DNA of 64,000 nt from Corynebacterium kroppenstedtii (GTDB taxonomy: Bacteria; Actinomycetota; Actinomycetes; Mycobacteriales; Mycobacteriaceae), in assembly GCF_003243515.1 (NCBI RefSeq), contig NZ_QFRA01000002.1, forward strand, positions 1-64,000. Direction: 5' to 3'. A program made the position numbers and the translations under genes. The notes under the pieces are model-generated. The model made no database searches, was not told the DNA's origin, and saw only the letters and a program-made list of their open reading frames with translations. Positions within the stretch are counted from its first letter, which is position 1, and each line of letters opens with the position of its first letter. Shown piece by piece: positions 16,689-25,114 of the stretch.

Positions 16689-17153
16689 TTACCAGGGCCG
16701 CGTACTAGTGGAGGCGTACCTCACCGCGCCTGGCATACCTTTCGGCAAGTGAGTTCGTACCGCGCGTGTGGTCCGTCGAGTCACCCGTCGAATGCGCTTG
16801 ACCACGCGTCGAGCGGTGGGTGCGGAGACCGCCACAGCCGCTGCGGCTGCAGCTCCAGCATCAAGATGGCCGTCGGCATCGGTGTGTCGGCGGGCGATAT
16901 CTTGTGCTCGATCCCAGTTCGCCCCCATCGACGTCGTAGGGCGAGGAGTGGGAGCGTACCGATCCGCCCATTCGCGGTCGAGTTCGTCGAGTTTACGGAT
17001 GAATACTTGTGCATCTCCGCCGCGATCAGGGTGATAGCGACGGATCAGTGTGCGACGTTGCAATATATAGGCGGGATCCTGCGTGTAATCCTTGCCCTCG
17101 CGTGAGCCAGCGGACGTGCGGTGGCCGTAATGTGAGGAGCGGGACATGCTCAC
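16689..17153 (-). CDS. J-domain (DnaJ-like) small protein
   Basis: The N-terminal half carries a short J-domain: DPAYILQRRTLIRRYHPDRG, with the HPD motif that stimulates Hsp70 ATPase. The C-terminal half (about residues 100-154) is Ala/Arg/Thr-rich with repeated RR(V/I)TRRT-type stretches. At 154 residues it lacks the zinc-finger and substrate domains of DnaJ. Its position within the Asp23 operon suggests it recruits DnaK to the envelope-stress machinery, which is inference. Confidence 0.65.
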   Translation of the reverse strand: MSMSRSSHYGHRTSAGSREGKDYTQDPAYILQRRTLIRRYHPDRGGDAQVFIRKLDELDREWADRYAPTPRPTTSMGANWDRAQDIARRHTDADGHLDAGAAAAAAVAVSAPTARRVVKRIRRVTRRTTRAVRTHLPKGMPGAVRYASTSTRPW

Positions 17154-17247
17154 AGGATCCTTTCCATTGCTATGTCTGCACTGTTATGCCTGCGCGTGTA
17201 CGGCTGCTACTTATACCGGAGCATCCATAAAAGGTCAGTAGCGATTC

Positions 17248-17748
17248 CTACTGGACGCGGGGCTGCTCTTGCTCGTCGTCATCGTCGTCATCGATGTCCA
17301 GGTGGACGTCGTGAACGGTGACGTTGACTTCGGTGACCTCGAGGCCGGTCATGGCTTCGACGGAAACGATGATGTTCTTGCGGATGGCTTCTGCCAGCTC
17401 GTGGATCGCAACACCGTACTCAGCGACGATGGAGATGTCGACGGCTGCCTGGCGATCGCCGACCTCTACCGAAATACCCTGCTGAACGTTGACGCGGCCA
17501 CCCGGGATGCGCTCACGCAGTGCGCCGACCATGCGAGCGGTGCCACCGCCGAGGTCGTGAACGCCGGAAACTTCGCGGGCTGCCATGCCGGCGATCTTGG
17601 AGACAACTGTGTCTGCAACGACGGTCTGACCGTGCTCCGTCTGGAGGGCGGAGGAGTTGTCGCTCTGAGCCACGGATGAGGACTGTGACTTTGCGAGATC
17701 CTTGGAGCCCTTGCTGCCGTTGTTCTGTTTGTTGGACGAGTCGCTCAC
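17248..17748 (-). CDS. Asp23/Gls24 family envelope stress response protein
   Basis: From GTG 17748, preceded by AAGGAG, the product is 166 residues. After a Ser/Gln-rich N-terminus comes the Asp23 domain: VVSKIAGMAAREVSGVHDLG, VDISIVAEYGVAIHELAEAI and EVTEVNVTVHDVHL. It ends in an acidic tail (DIDDDDDDEQEQ). It is the first gene of the leftward operon. The frame is open for 29 more codons upstream, but the ribosome site supports the GTG. Confidence 0.85.
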   Translation of the reverse strand: MSDSSNKQNNGSKGSKDLAKSQSSSVAQSDNSSALQTEHGQTVVADTVVSKIAGMAAREVSGVHDLGGGTARMVGALRERIPGGRVNVQQGISVEVGDRQAAVDISIVAEYGVAIHELAEAIRKNIIVSVEAMTGLEVTEVNVTVHDVHLDIDDDDDDEQEQPRVQ

Positions 17749-18973
17749 GAAAATCTCCTTAAAGGATGATTGGTTTCTAACATGGTGGGGTGATCGGCCG
17801 AAAGTACTGAGCCTTAGTTTGGGTGTTAAGATCACCCAACATTGTCAATATAAATATGTTTCTGGGTCTTGTCCAGCTAAAATATAGTTTTTCTAACGAA
17901 GTTTGATCCTGTAGAACGGCAAAATAACTCCGACCCTGCAGCTGCAATCGCAACGTTGTTTCATTCCCCTGCCCGCCTTTCGTAGCTCTGTCATGATCAC
18001 TTGAGTAATAATGCCCTCCCGAAGGGATTGTGGGGCTATTGCTGGCGAACATCGCCGAGGCTGAATAGCGGTTTTATTAGTGGTTATATTGCAGACGCTA
18101 AACCGGGTGAGGGGGTATAGTAGCGCTGACAATGACGCATGGGTGAGTTGTTACCATGCGCCGTTCGGCTGGCGCTGATTGTCAGTTAGCCGCACAGAGC
18201 TCGACCTGTGATTATGTTTTCCCGGCCTGGGAAAAGAGAGTTTGCGCATGGTTCGTAAACGTGTTTTAATACTCGGGTTGCTTTAACACGATGCACCCCG
18301 CAACACCGGAAAGTCCACCGTCTGCAGTGAAAACCACGCAATAAACTGTTCATGCGCACTATCGACGTTTGTCAGCCAGCGTGTGTCACGGCGCAGAGCG
18401 AAGGAAACTACCGATGACCGGTAAGGCATCGCTGGTGAAGTGAGCATGATCCACGGTGGTCAAACTCCTCCGTAGTGCGCTCGGATTCGCATGGGTCTCA
18501 TGGCCCGCTACTACGACAACATGTGATGTCGTAGAGAATCTGAGGAAGCGTAACCGGCGGGATAAGACCGCGGTGCTGACTAGATGAGAAGGCGACACGC
18601 CCTCCACAGAACCGAGCCGGGAGCATGGCAAATACACAGCGGCAGTAGGAAAAAGACCGCGGCCCATTCGTCGAAAATATTGATGAAAAGCGGGTGGCGG
18701 AGCCTCTTTCCCTGCATTGATCCGATCCTGATCCTCACGTGGTCACGGCATAGAGACATGCCGGTCAGCGTGAATAGCGACGGAGCGAGCCACGTGTAGC
18801 TGTGCGTTCGCACCGCTCAGTGGGGGGATCGTCATCACATGCACATACTGGCACTGTGCCGGCTTCCAAGCGGGCGTCAGCGCTGACGGACAATGTAAGT
18901 AAAGACAAGCAGATCCGGAATGACGCAGTACATGCTGCACCAGGAAGGATTGATGCTAGGAATGAGGACAAGC
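17749..18973. other. 1.2-kb gap upstream of the S10 operon
   Basis: No convincing gene was found between the divergent Asp23 operon and rpsJ. A TTGCGC near 18241 and a TTTAATACT-type -10 about 17 bases on form a candidate promoter; a long S10 leader would follow. Several short frames exist on both strands without ribosome sites. The gap is large for this otherwise compact region and could hide leader RNA or a decayed gene. Confidence 0.35.
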
Positions 18974-19279
18974 GTGGCGGGACAAAAAATCCGCATTAGG
19001 CTCAAGGCCTACGACCACGAGGCAATTGATGCCTCGGCGCGCAAGATCGTGGAGACGGTCACTCGTACCGGCGCAACTGTAGTTGGCCCGGTACCGCTGC
19101 CGACAGAAAAGAACGTTTACTGTGTTATTCGTTCTCCGCACAAATATAAGGACTCGCGTGAGCACTTCGAGATGCGCACGCACAAGCGCCTGATCGACAT
19201 CATCGACCCCACCCCGAAGACCGTTGACGCACTTATGCGCATCGACCTTCCGGCAAGCGTCGACGTGAACATTCAGTGA
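18974..19279 (+). CDS. rpsJ: 30S ribosomal protein S10
   Basis: From GTG 18974 the product is 101 residues and begins MAGQKIRIRLKAYDHEAID, the actinobacterial S10 start. It contains GPVPLPTEKNVYCVIRSPH and ends LPASVDVNIQ. S10 (NusE) acts in the 30S head and in antitermination. Upstream in-frame starts give an extension unlike any S10. It is the first gene of the S10 operon. Confidence 0.97.
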   Translation: MAGQKIRIRLKAYDHEAIDASARKIVETVTRTGATVVGPVPLPTEKNVYCVIRSPHKYKDSREHFEMRTHKRLIDIIDPTPKTVDALMRIDLPASVDVNIQ

Positions 19280-19305
19280 GCCTGGACCGTAGCGGAGAAG
19301 AATCA

Positions 19306-19962
19306 ATGAGTGAAAATCAGATCAAGGGCATTCTGGGCACCAAGCTCGGCATGACCCAGGTCTTCGACGAAGACAACCGCGTTGTGCCGGTCACCGTCGT
19401 CGAAGCAGGGCCGTGCGTCGTGACCCAGATTCGCACCGAAGAAAAGGATGGCTACAGCGCTATCCAGATCGCCTATGGCGATATTGACCCCCGTAAAGTA
19501 AACAAGCCGCAAAGCGGCCACTTCGCAAAAGCCGGAGTGACACCACGTCGCTACGTCACCGAAATCCGCATGGATGATGTCTCCGACTACGAAGTCGGAC
19601 AGGACGTCACCGTCGAACTTTTCGGCGATGTCAAGTTTGTCGACGTCACCGGCACCACCCGCGGCCACGGCTTCGCCGGCGCAATGAAGCGCCACGGCTT
19701 CGCCGGCCAGGGCGCTGCCCACGGTAACCAGGCTGCCCACCGCCGCGTCGGCGGCATCGGCGCCTGCGCCACCCCGGGCCGCGTCTTCAAGGGCACCCGC
19801 ATGGCTGGCCGCATGGGTAATAACCGCGTCACCACACAGAACCTCAAGCTGTTCAAGGTGGATGCTGACTCGAACCTGCTGCTCATCAAGGGCGCAGTCC
19901 CCGGCATCCGTGGTGGCCTCGTTACCGTCAAGACCGCAGTGAAGGGCGGTGCACACGCATGA
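19306..19962 (+). CDS. rplC: 50S ribosomal protein L3
   Basis: L3 helps start 50S assembly near the peptidyl transferase centre. The 218-residue product begins MSENQIKGILGTKLGMTQVF and has the conserved GHGFAGAMKRHGFAGQGAAH loop, which includes the usual methylated Gln region. A GGAGAAG site fits ATG 19306 better than an ATG 10 codons upstream. Its stop overlaps the rplD start. Confidence 0.97.
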   Translation: MSENQIKGILGTKLGMTQVFDEDNRVVPVTVVEAGPCVVTQIRTEEKDGYSAIQIAYGDIDPRKVNKPQSGHFAKAGVTPRRYVTEIRMDDVSDYEVGQDVTVELFGDVKFVDVTGTTRGHGFAGAMKRHGFAGQGAAHGNQAAHRRVGGIGACATPGRVFKGTRMAGRMGNNRVTTQNLKLFKVDADSNLLLIKGAVPGIRGGLVTVKTAVKGGAHA

Positions 19963-20618
19963 GCAATCTAACGCTAGATGTCCACACCGCTGACGGATCG
20001 ACCAACGGCACCGTTGAGCTGCCGTCGTCCGTGTTCGACGTCGAGGTCAGCACCCCGCTGCTGCACCAAGTTGTCACCGCACAGTTGGCAGCACGTCGGC
20101 AGGGCACCCACGCCACCAAGACCCGTGGCCAGGTCCGCGGTGGTGGCCGCAAGCCTTACCGCCAGAAGGGAACGGGTCGTGCCCGCCAAGGGTCCATCCG
20201 TGCGCCCCAGTTCACCGGCGGTGGCACTGTTCACGGTCCGCAGCCGCGTGACTACGACCAGCGCACGCCTAAGAAAATGAAGGCAGCCGCACTGCGCGGC
20301 GCTCTGTCCGACCGGGCTCGTCACGACCGCATTCACGTGGTCGAGGACCTCGTCCCAGGACAGACCCCCTCAACGAAAGCCGCTCGTACTTTCATCGAGC
20401 GCCTCACAGACCGCAAGTCGGTACTCGTTGTGCTCGGTCGCGAGGACGTCAACTCCATCAAAAGTGCACGTAACCTCCCGAACGTTCACATCCTGCCGAG
20501 CGACCAGCTGAACACCTACGACGTCCTCAACTCGGACGACCTCGTGTTCTCTGTCGAGGCCCTCAACGCCTTCATTGAGCGTGCTACCGCCGCCGAGAAG
20601 AAGGAGGAGAGCAAGTGA
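19959..20618 (+). CDS. rplD: 50S ribosomal protein L4
   Basis: L4 lines the exit tunnel, and in some bacteria it also represses its own operon. The 219-residue product has the loop GQVRGGGRKPYRQKGTGRAR with RQGSIRAPQFTGGG following. It overlaps rplC by 4 bases (ATGA) and rplW by 4 bases, so translation is coupled. Confidence 0.97.
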   Translation: MSNLTLDVHTADGSTNGTVELPSSVFDVEVSTPLLHQVVTAQLAARRQGTHATKTRGQVRGGGRKPYRQKGTGRARQGSIRAPQFTGGGTVHGPQPRDYDQRTPKKMKAAALRGALSDRARHDRIHVVEDLVPGQTPSTKAARTFIERLTDRKSVLVVLGREDVNSIKSARNLPNVHILPSDQLNTYDVLNSDDLVFSVEALNAFIERATAAEKKEESK

Positions 20619-20920
20619 GCGACTTAAATAACCCCCGCGACATCATCATCGCACCGGTTGTCTCCGAGAAGTCCTACGGCCTGATGGAGCAAGGCACTTA
20701 CACCTTCCTCGTCCGCCCGGACTCCAACAAGACACAAATCAAGATCGCCGTGGAAAAGATCTTCGGCGTGAAGGTTTCCAGCGTCAACACCCTCAACCGT
20801 GAGGGCAAGACCAAGCGCACCCGCTTCGGTTACGGCCGTCGCAAGTCAACCAAGCGCGCAATGGTGACGCTGGCAGCCGGTAGTGATCCCATCGACATCT
20901 TCGGCGGTTCTGCCTCCTAA
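20615..20920 (+). CDS. rplW: 50S ribosomal protein L23
   Basis: L23 sits at the tunnel exit and docks trigger factor and SRP. The product is 101 residues, starts at GTG inside the rplD stop and has VVSEKSYGLMEQGTYTFLV near the N-terminus. The tunnel-exit loop and the RFGYGRRKSTKRAMV block are present. Confidence 0.97.
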   Translation: MSDLNNPRDIIIAPVVSEKSYGLMEQGTYTFLVRPDSNKTQIKIAVEKIFGVKVSSVNTLNREGKTKRTRFGYGRRKSTKRAMVTLAAGSDPIDIFGGSAS

Positions 20921-20942
20921 GGCGGACAGTTAGGATTAAGTC

Positions 20943-21785
20943 ATGGCTATTCGTAAATACAAGCCGACTACGCCGGGTCGCCGCCAGAGCTCTGTCTCCG
21001 GGTTCGATGAGCTCACTCGCTCTACCCCTGAGAAGTCTCTGCTGCGCCCGCTGCACAAGACCGGTGGCCGCAACGTACACGGCCACATCACCACACGCCA
21101 CAAGGGCGGTGGACACAAACGCCAGTACCGTCTGATCGACTTCCGTCGTAACGACAAAGACGGTGTGCCAGCCAAGGTCGCTCACATCGAGTACGACCCG
21201 AACCGCACGGCCAACATCGCGCTGCTGCACTACTTCGATGGCGAGAAGCGCTACATCATTGCGCCTCGCAACCTGAAGCAGGGCACCGTGGTTGAGTCCG
21301 GCGCCAACGCTGACATCAAGGTGGGTAACAACCTGCCGCTGCGCAACATCCCGACCGGTACCACCATCCACGCTGTGGAGCTCAAGCCGGGTGGTGGCGC
21401 CAAGCTCGCCCGCTCCGCTGGTTCCTCCATTCAGCTGCTGGGTAAGGAAGGCAAGTACGCTATCCTGCGTATGCCGTCCACCGAAATCCGTCGCGTTGAC
21501 GCGCGCTGCTGCGCCACCGTCGGTGAGGTCGGAAACGCTGACCAGATCAACATCCGCTGGGGCAAGGCCGGCCGTATGCGTTGGAAGGGCGTCCGCCCGA
21601 CCGTCCGCGGTGTCGTTATGAACCCCGTCGACCACCCGCACGGTGGTGGCGAGGGTAAGTCCTCCGGTGGACGCCACCCGGTTTCCCCGTGGGGCCAGCC
21701 AGAGGGGCGTACCCGCAAGCCAAACCGCCCGAGCGATGGCCTGATCGTGCGCCGCCGCCGCAGCAACAAGAACAAGAAGCGCTAA
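20943..21785 (+). CDS. rplB: 50S ribosomal protein L2
   Basis: L2 is needed for subunit association and peptidyl transfer. The 280-residue product starts MAIRKYKPTTPGRR. It contains the conserved VMNPVDHPHGGGEG segment, with the key histidine, near residues 222-235. It ends in the basic tail RRRSNKNKKR. A 22-base gap follows rplW. Confidence 0.97.
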   Translation: MAIRKYKPTTPGRRQSSVSGFDELTRSTPEKSLLRPLHKTGGRNVHGHITTRHKGGGHKRQYRLIDFRRNDKDGVPAKVAHIEYDPNRTANIALLHYFDGEKRYIIAPRNLKQGTVVESGANADIKVGNNLPLRNIPTGTTIHAVELKPGGGAKLARSAGSSIQLLGKEGKYAILRMPSTEIRRVDARCCATVGEVGNADQINIRWGKAGRMRWKGVRPTVRGVVMNPVDHPHGGGEGKSSGGRHPVSPWGQPEGRTRKPNRPSDGLIVRRRRSNKNKKR

Positions 21786-21801
21786 AAGGAGGTAGTTGAG
21801 A

Positions 21802-22080
21802 ATGCCACGTAGCCTCAAGAAAGGCCCCTTCGTCGACGAACACCTCCTTTCGAAGGTGGACGCACAGAACGACAAGGGCACCAAACAAGTCATCAAGACC
21901 TGGTCTCGCCGTTCCACCATCCTTCCCGATTTCATCGGCCACACCTTCGCCGTCCACGACGGACGCAAGCACGTGCCGGTGTTCATCGACGACTCCATGG
22001 TGGGCCACAAGCTCGGCGAGTTCGCCCCAACCAAGACCTTCAAGGGTCACGTCAAGGACGATAAGAAGGGACGTCGATAA
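21802..22080 (+). CDS. rpsS: 30S ribosomal protein S19
   Basis: S19 contacts the A-site finger of the 50S subunit. The 92-residue product begins MPRSLKKGPFVDEHLL and contains GHTFAVHDGRKHVPVFI. An AAAGGAGG site supports ATG 21802 over an ATG two codons upstream. rplV follows after 3 bases. Confidence 0.97.
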   Translation: MPRSLKKGPFVDEHLLSKVDAQNDKGTKQVIKTWSRRSTILPDFIGHTFAVHDGRKHVPVFIDDSMVGHKLGEFAPTKTFKGHVKDDKKGRR

Positions 22081-22083
22081 GCA

Positions 22084-22446
22084 ATGGCTGATACCGTAAC
22101 GTCAGCACGCGCCACCGCCCGCTACGTCCGCGTCACCCCGATGAAGGCTCGCCGCGTTATCGACACCGTGCGCGGAAAGTCCGTCGAAGAAGCACTTGAC
22201 ATCCTCAAGTACGCTCCTCAGTCGGCCTCTGAACCGGTGTACAAAGTTGTGGCCTCCGCCGCAGCGAACGCGGAAAACAACTTCGGCCTGGACCGGAACA
22301 GCCTCGTCATTTCGCAGGCTTGGGCCGACGAAGGACCGACCATGCGGCGTTTCCGCCCACGCGCACAAGGACGCGCATTCCATGTCCGCAAGCGCACCAG
22401 CCACATCACCGTGGTCGTCGAAAGCCAGAAGGGAAGTGCTCAGTAG
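22084..22446 (+). CDS. rplV: 50S ribosomal protein L22
   Basis: L22 lines the exit tunnel. The 120-residue product starts MADTVTSARATARYVRVTPM and has the tunnel hairpin region GPTMRRFRPRAQGRA followed by SHITVVV. Its TAG stop shares a base with the GTG of rpsC. Confidence 0.97.
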   Translation: MADTVTSARATARYVRVTPMKARRVIDTVRGKSVEEALDILKYAPQSASEPVYKVVASAAANAENNFGLDRNSLVISQAWADEGPTMRRFRPRAQGRAFHVRKRTSHITVVVESQKGSAQ

Positions 22447-23195
22447 TGGGACAGAAAATCCACCCCTACGGCCTCCGGCTGGGAATCACCTCTGAGTGGC
22501 GCTCACGCTGGTACGCCGACAAGCAGTACGCCGATTACCTCGCTGAAGACATCAAGATCCGCGACTTCCTGTCCAAGGGACTCGAGCGCGCCGGCATCTC
22601 CGATGTTGTCATCGAGCGCACCCGTGACCGCGTCCGTGTAGACATCCACACCGCGCGCCCCGGCATCGTGATCGGCCGCCGAGGGGCCGAAGCAGACCGC
22701 ATCCGCGGGAAGCTGGAAAAGCTCACCGGCAAGCAGGTTCAGCTGAACATTCTTGAAGTCAAGAATGTGGACGCCTCCGCACAGTTGGTTGCGCAGTCCA
22801 TCGCTGAGCAGCTGTCCAACCGTGTCGCGTTCCGTCGCGCCATGCGTAAAGCCATCCAGGGCGCAATGCGTCAGCCGCAGGTCAAGGGCATCAAGGTTGT
22901 GTGCTCCGGCCGCCTGGGTGGTGCCGAAATGGGCCGCACCGAGCGCTACCACGAGGGACGCGTTCCGCTGCACACCCTGCGCGCCGAGATCGACTACGGA
23001 ACCTTCGAAGCCCACACCACCTTCGGACGCATCGGCGTCAAGGTGTGGATCTACAAGGGCGACGTTGTCGGTGGGCGCCGTGAAAGCTTGATCAACGCTC
23101 GCGACGATCGTGGCAGCCGCCGTGGCCGCAACGACCGCCCGCGTCGTGGTGGCGGACGTCGTCGCCGCGCCGCAGAGCAGAAGCAGGAGGGCTAA
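22446..23195 (+). CDS. rpsC: 30S ribosomal protein S3
   Basis: S3 forms part of the mRNA entry pore and has helicase activity there. From GTG 22446 it is 249 residues and begins MGQKIHPYGLRLGITSEWR. A KH domain lies around GIVIGRRGAEADRIRGKLEK. The C-terminal tail is Arg/Gly-rich. Upstream in-frame starts lie inside rplV and were rejected. Confidence 0.97.
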   Translation: MGQKIHPYGLRLGITSEWRSRWYADKQYADYLAEDIKIRDFLSKGLERAGISDVVIERTRDRVRVDIHTARPGIVIGRRGAEADRIRGKLEKLTGKQVQLNILEVKNVDASAQLVAQSIAEQLSNRVAFRRAMRKAIQGAMRQPQVKGIKVVCSGRLGGAEMGRTERYHEGRVPLHTLRAEIDYGTFEAHTTFGRIGVKVWIYKGDVVGGRRESLINARDDRGSRRGRNDRPRRGGGRRRRAAEQKQEG

Positions 23196-23197
23196 AC

Positions 23198-23614
23198 ATG
23201 CTTATCCCTAAGCGCGTTAAGTACCGCCGCCAGCACCGCCCCACTCGACGTGGCGTGTCGAAAGGTGGCAACCGCGTGACCTTCGGTGATTACGGCGTTC
23301 AGGCCCTCGAGCCCGCCTACATCACCAACCGCCAGATCGAGGCAGCCCGTATCGCTATCAACCGCCACGTCAAGCGTGGTGGCAAGGTATGGATCAACAT
23401 TTTCCCGGACCGCCCCCTGACCCAGAAGCCACTCGGTGTGCGTATGGGTTCCGGTAAAGGCCCCGTCGAAAAGTGGATTGCCAACGTCAAGCCAGGCCGC
23501 ATCTTGTTCGAAATGAGCTACCCCAGCGAAGAGGTCGCCCTTGAGGCACTCCGTCGCGCAGGTGCGAAGCTCCCGTGCAAGGTACGCATCGTCAAGAAGG
23601 AGGACCAGTTCTAA
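23198..23614 (+). CDS. rplP: 50S ribosomal protein L16
   Basis: L16 organises the tRNA A and P sites of the 50S. The product is 138 residues, begins MLIPKRVKYRRQHRP and contains RMGSGKGPVEKWIANVKPGR. It ends KVRIVKKEDQF. Its TAA overlaps the rpmC start. Confidence 0.97.
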   Translation: MLIPKRVKYRRQHRPTRRGVSKGGNRVTFGDYGVQALEPAYITNRQIEAARIAINRHVKRGGKVWINIFPDRPLTQKPLGVRMGSGKGPVEKWIANVKPGRILFEMSYPSEEVALEALRRAGAKLPCKVRIVKKEDQF

Positions 23615-23844
23615 TGGCTACCGGAACACCGGCCCATGAGCTCCGTGAGCTCTCTGCTGAAGAACTCACCACGCGCCTCCACGAGGCGAAGGAAGAACTG
23701 TTCAACCTTCGCTTCCAAAACGCAACTGGCCAGCTGACCAACAACCGCCGCCTCGGAACGGTGAAGCGCGACATCGCTCGCATCCACACCGTCATCCGCG
23801 AACGCGAACTGGGCCTGTCCAGCGCTCCGGGAGATGAGGCGTAA
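23614..23844 (+). CDS. rpmC: 50S ribosomal protein L29
   Basis: L29 lies beside L23 at the tunnel exit. ATG 23614 overlaps the rplP stop (TAATG) and gives 76 residues: ELRELSAEELTTRLHEAKEE, then LFNLRFQNATGQL and KRDIARIHTVIRER. The stop overlaps the rpsQ start in the same manner. Confidence 0.96.
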   Translation: MATGTPAHELRELSAEELTTRLHEAKEELFNLRFQNATGQLTNNRRLGTVKRDIARIHTVIRERELGLSSAPGDEA

Positions 23845-24125
23845 TGAGTGAGGCAACCGTGAACGACAAGAAGAAAAAGGGCATCCAGAAGGTCCGCATC
23901 GGCTACGTCGTCTCTGACAAAATGCAGAAGACCATCGTGGTTGAGCTCGAAGACCGCAACCAGCACGCCCTTTACGGCAAGACCATCCGCACCACCTCCA
24001 AGGTGAAGGTGCACGACGAAAACGAGACCGCTGGAGTGGGCGACCGCGTCCGCATCGAAGAGTGCCGCCCGCTGTCGGCGAACAAGCACTTCCGTCTCGT
24101 CGAAATCCTGGAGAAGGCACGCTAG
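23844..24125 (+). CDS. rpsQ: 30S ribosomal protein S17
   Basis: S17 is a primary 16S rRNA-binding protein. The 93-residue product has KTIVVELEDRNQHALYGKTI and GDRVRIEECRPLSANKHFRL. It has an N-terminal extension of about 12 residues rich in Lys. It is the last gene of this S10 block: the usual continuation, rplN, is 28 kb away. Confidence 0.97.
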   Translation: MSEATVNDKKKKGIQKVRIGYVVSDKMQKTIVVELEDRNQHALYGKTIRTTSKVKVHDENETAGVGDRVRIEECRPLSANKHFRLVEILEKAR

Positions 24126-24150
24126 AGCCTTCTGCTGACGACAATTAAAG

Positions 24151-24185
24151 CCCTTAGCATCAGAAATGGTGCTAAGGGTTTTTCT
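24151..24185 (+). terminator. Terminator of the S10 operon
   Basis: CCCTTAGCA pairs with TGCTAAGGG around a 10-base loop, followed by TTTTTC. It lies 25 bases after rpsQ and marks the end of the ribosomal transcript before the siderophore genes. Confidence 0.85.
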
Positions 24186-24199
24186 ATTAGATCTATAAA

Positions 24200-24218
24200 T
24201 TAGGTTATGCTAAGGTAA
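24200..24218. promoter_or_regulatory. DtxR-like iron box
   Basis: TTAGGTTATGCTAAGGTAA matches 15 of 19 positions of the DtxR consensus by eye. It lies about 95 bases upstream of the mbtH-like remnant. DtxR represses iron-uptake genes when iron is sufficient. Confidence 0.65.
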
Positions 24219-24311
24219 TGTCAGCTCCGGCGCCCGCGTTAATGCTGGTGGCGCCGAGTGTAGCCTCGCTGTCCGAAAATATTTCTAACATCCAAATGAT
24301 TGGGAGTACTT

Positions 24312-24539
24312 GTGTCTACTAACCCGTTCGATGATGAAAAGGGAAGCTGCTTTGCCCTCATTAACGCGGAAGACCAGTATTCTCTATGGCCGTCTTTCGC
24401 TGTCGTGCCTGAAGGCTGAAAAGTAGCTTTGGGAGATGCGAATCGTGGCGCTGAAGGTGGTGTTTCACGGGATGAGGCCTTGGCCTACATCGATAATAAT
24501 TGGAGTGCATTACAGCCAGCAGACATGAGCAACGCTTAA
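24312..24539 (+). pseudogene. mbtH: MbtH-like protein with in-frame TGA
   Basis: MbtH proteins bind NRPS adenylation domains and activate them. From GTG 24312 the frame reads VSTNPFDDEKGSCFALINAE, then DQYSLWPSFAVVPEG, then TGA (24417-24419), then KVALGDANRG, and SRDEALAYIDNNWSALQP before the true stop. The TGA sits where the family has the conserved Trp of PxGW, so a TGG to TGA change explains it. All other family landmarks are kept at about 75 residues. No other MbtH gene is present in the window. The next gene's GTG directly follows the stop. Confidence 0.85.
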
Positions 24540-24950
24540 GTGAGTGCTGTCCTCCCCTCGGCTTCCACGTCCCAAATAGGCGCTGAATTATTCTGTCTAC
24601 TCCGCCGGTGCCTAGTACCCGCAAGTTTTGCGGTTATATTCACATTTGTTGGGGCGTTACTTACGCTCGTGCCGGTATTTTTGCTGGCCAGCGTCATAGA
24701 CGCAGTTTCCACAGGTGACGGCTCGGCCGGAGTGGCGAACCTGATCGTCTGGGCAGCCTTGGCCTGCCTAGGGTCCTTCGCTGTTTCAGGTCTTGCTGAA
24801 GCATTGACAGGAGTGACAATTGCCTACATGGTGGCACGCCTCCGAGAGCGTACGGTAGCTGCTGTCTTGAATCTGCCTCCCACAACTGTTGAATCTTTAG
24901 GACGGGGCGAGGTACTGGGGCGAGTTGGCGCCGATGTCGCACTACGGTGA
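24540..24950 (+). pseudogene. Truncated ABC exporter, membrane-domain remnant
   Basis: The 136-residue frame starts at GTG immediately after the mbtH remnant. It has two membrane segments (FAVIFTFVGALLTLVPVFLL and VWAALACLGSFAVSGLAEAL) and then ARLRERTVAAVLNLP and GRGEVLGRVGADV, typical of the first part of type-I ABC exporter membrane domains. It stops there: four further spans and the ATPase are missing. Such exporters often sit beside MbtH and NRPS genes and move siderophores. Confidence 0.75.
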
Positions 24951-25085
24951 ACTTATCTTGAAGTCCGTTCGATAAAGATCCGTGAAAATGAGGGCATCTG
25001 CACCGTGGGGGACAGAAATTTGGTGAACCGAGGATGAATGAGAAGAGAATGTCATTAAGTTTTATCTACTTTCACTTTTGATTAA

Positions 25086-25104
25086 ATAGGTAAAACTAAT
25101 CTAG
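25086..25104 (+). promoter_or_regulatory. DtxR-like iron box before the formyltransferase remnant
   Basis: ATAGGTAAAACTAATCTAG matches 13 of 19 consensus positions by eye. It ends 10 bases before the ATG at 25115, which has no clear ribosome site, so the message may be leaderless or nearly so. Confidence 0.5.
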
Positions 25105-25114
25105 CCTTGCCGGC

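Noticed and set aside
20793..22043. 416-codon leftward frame opposite rplW-rplB-rpsS
   Set aside because: Opposite three certain ribosomal genes; composition is that of antisense shadow.
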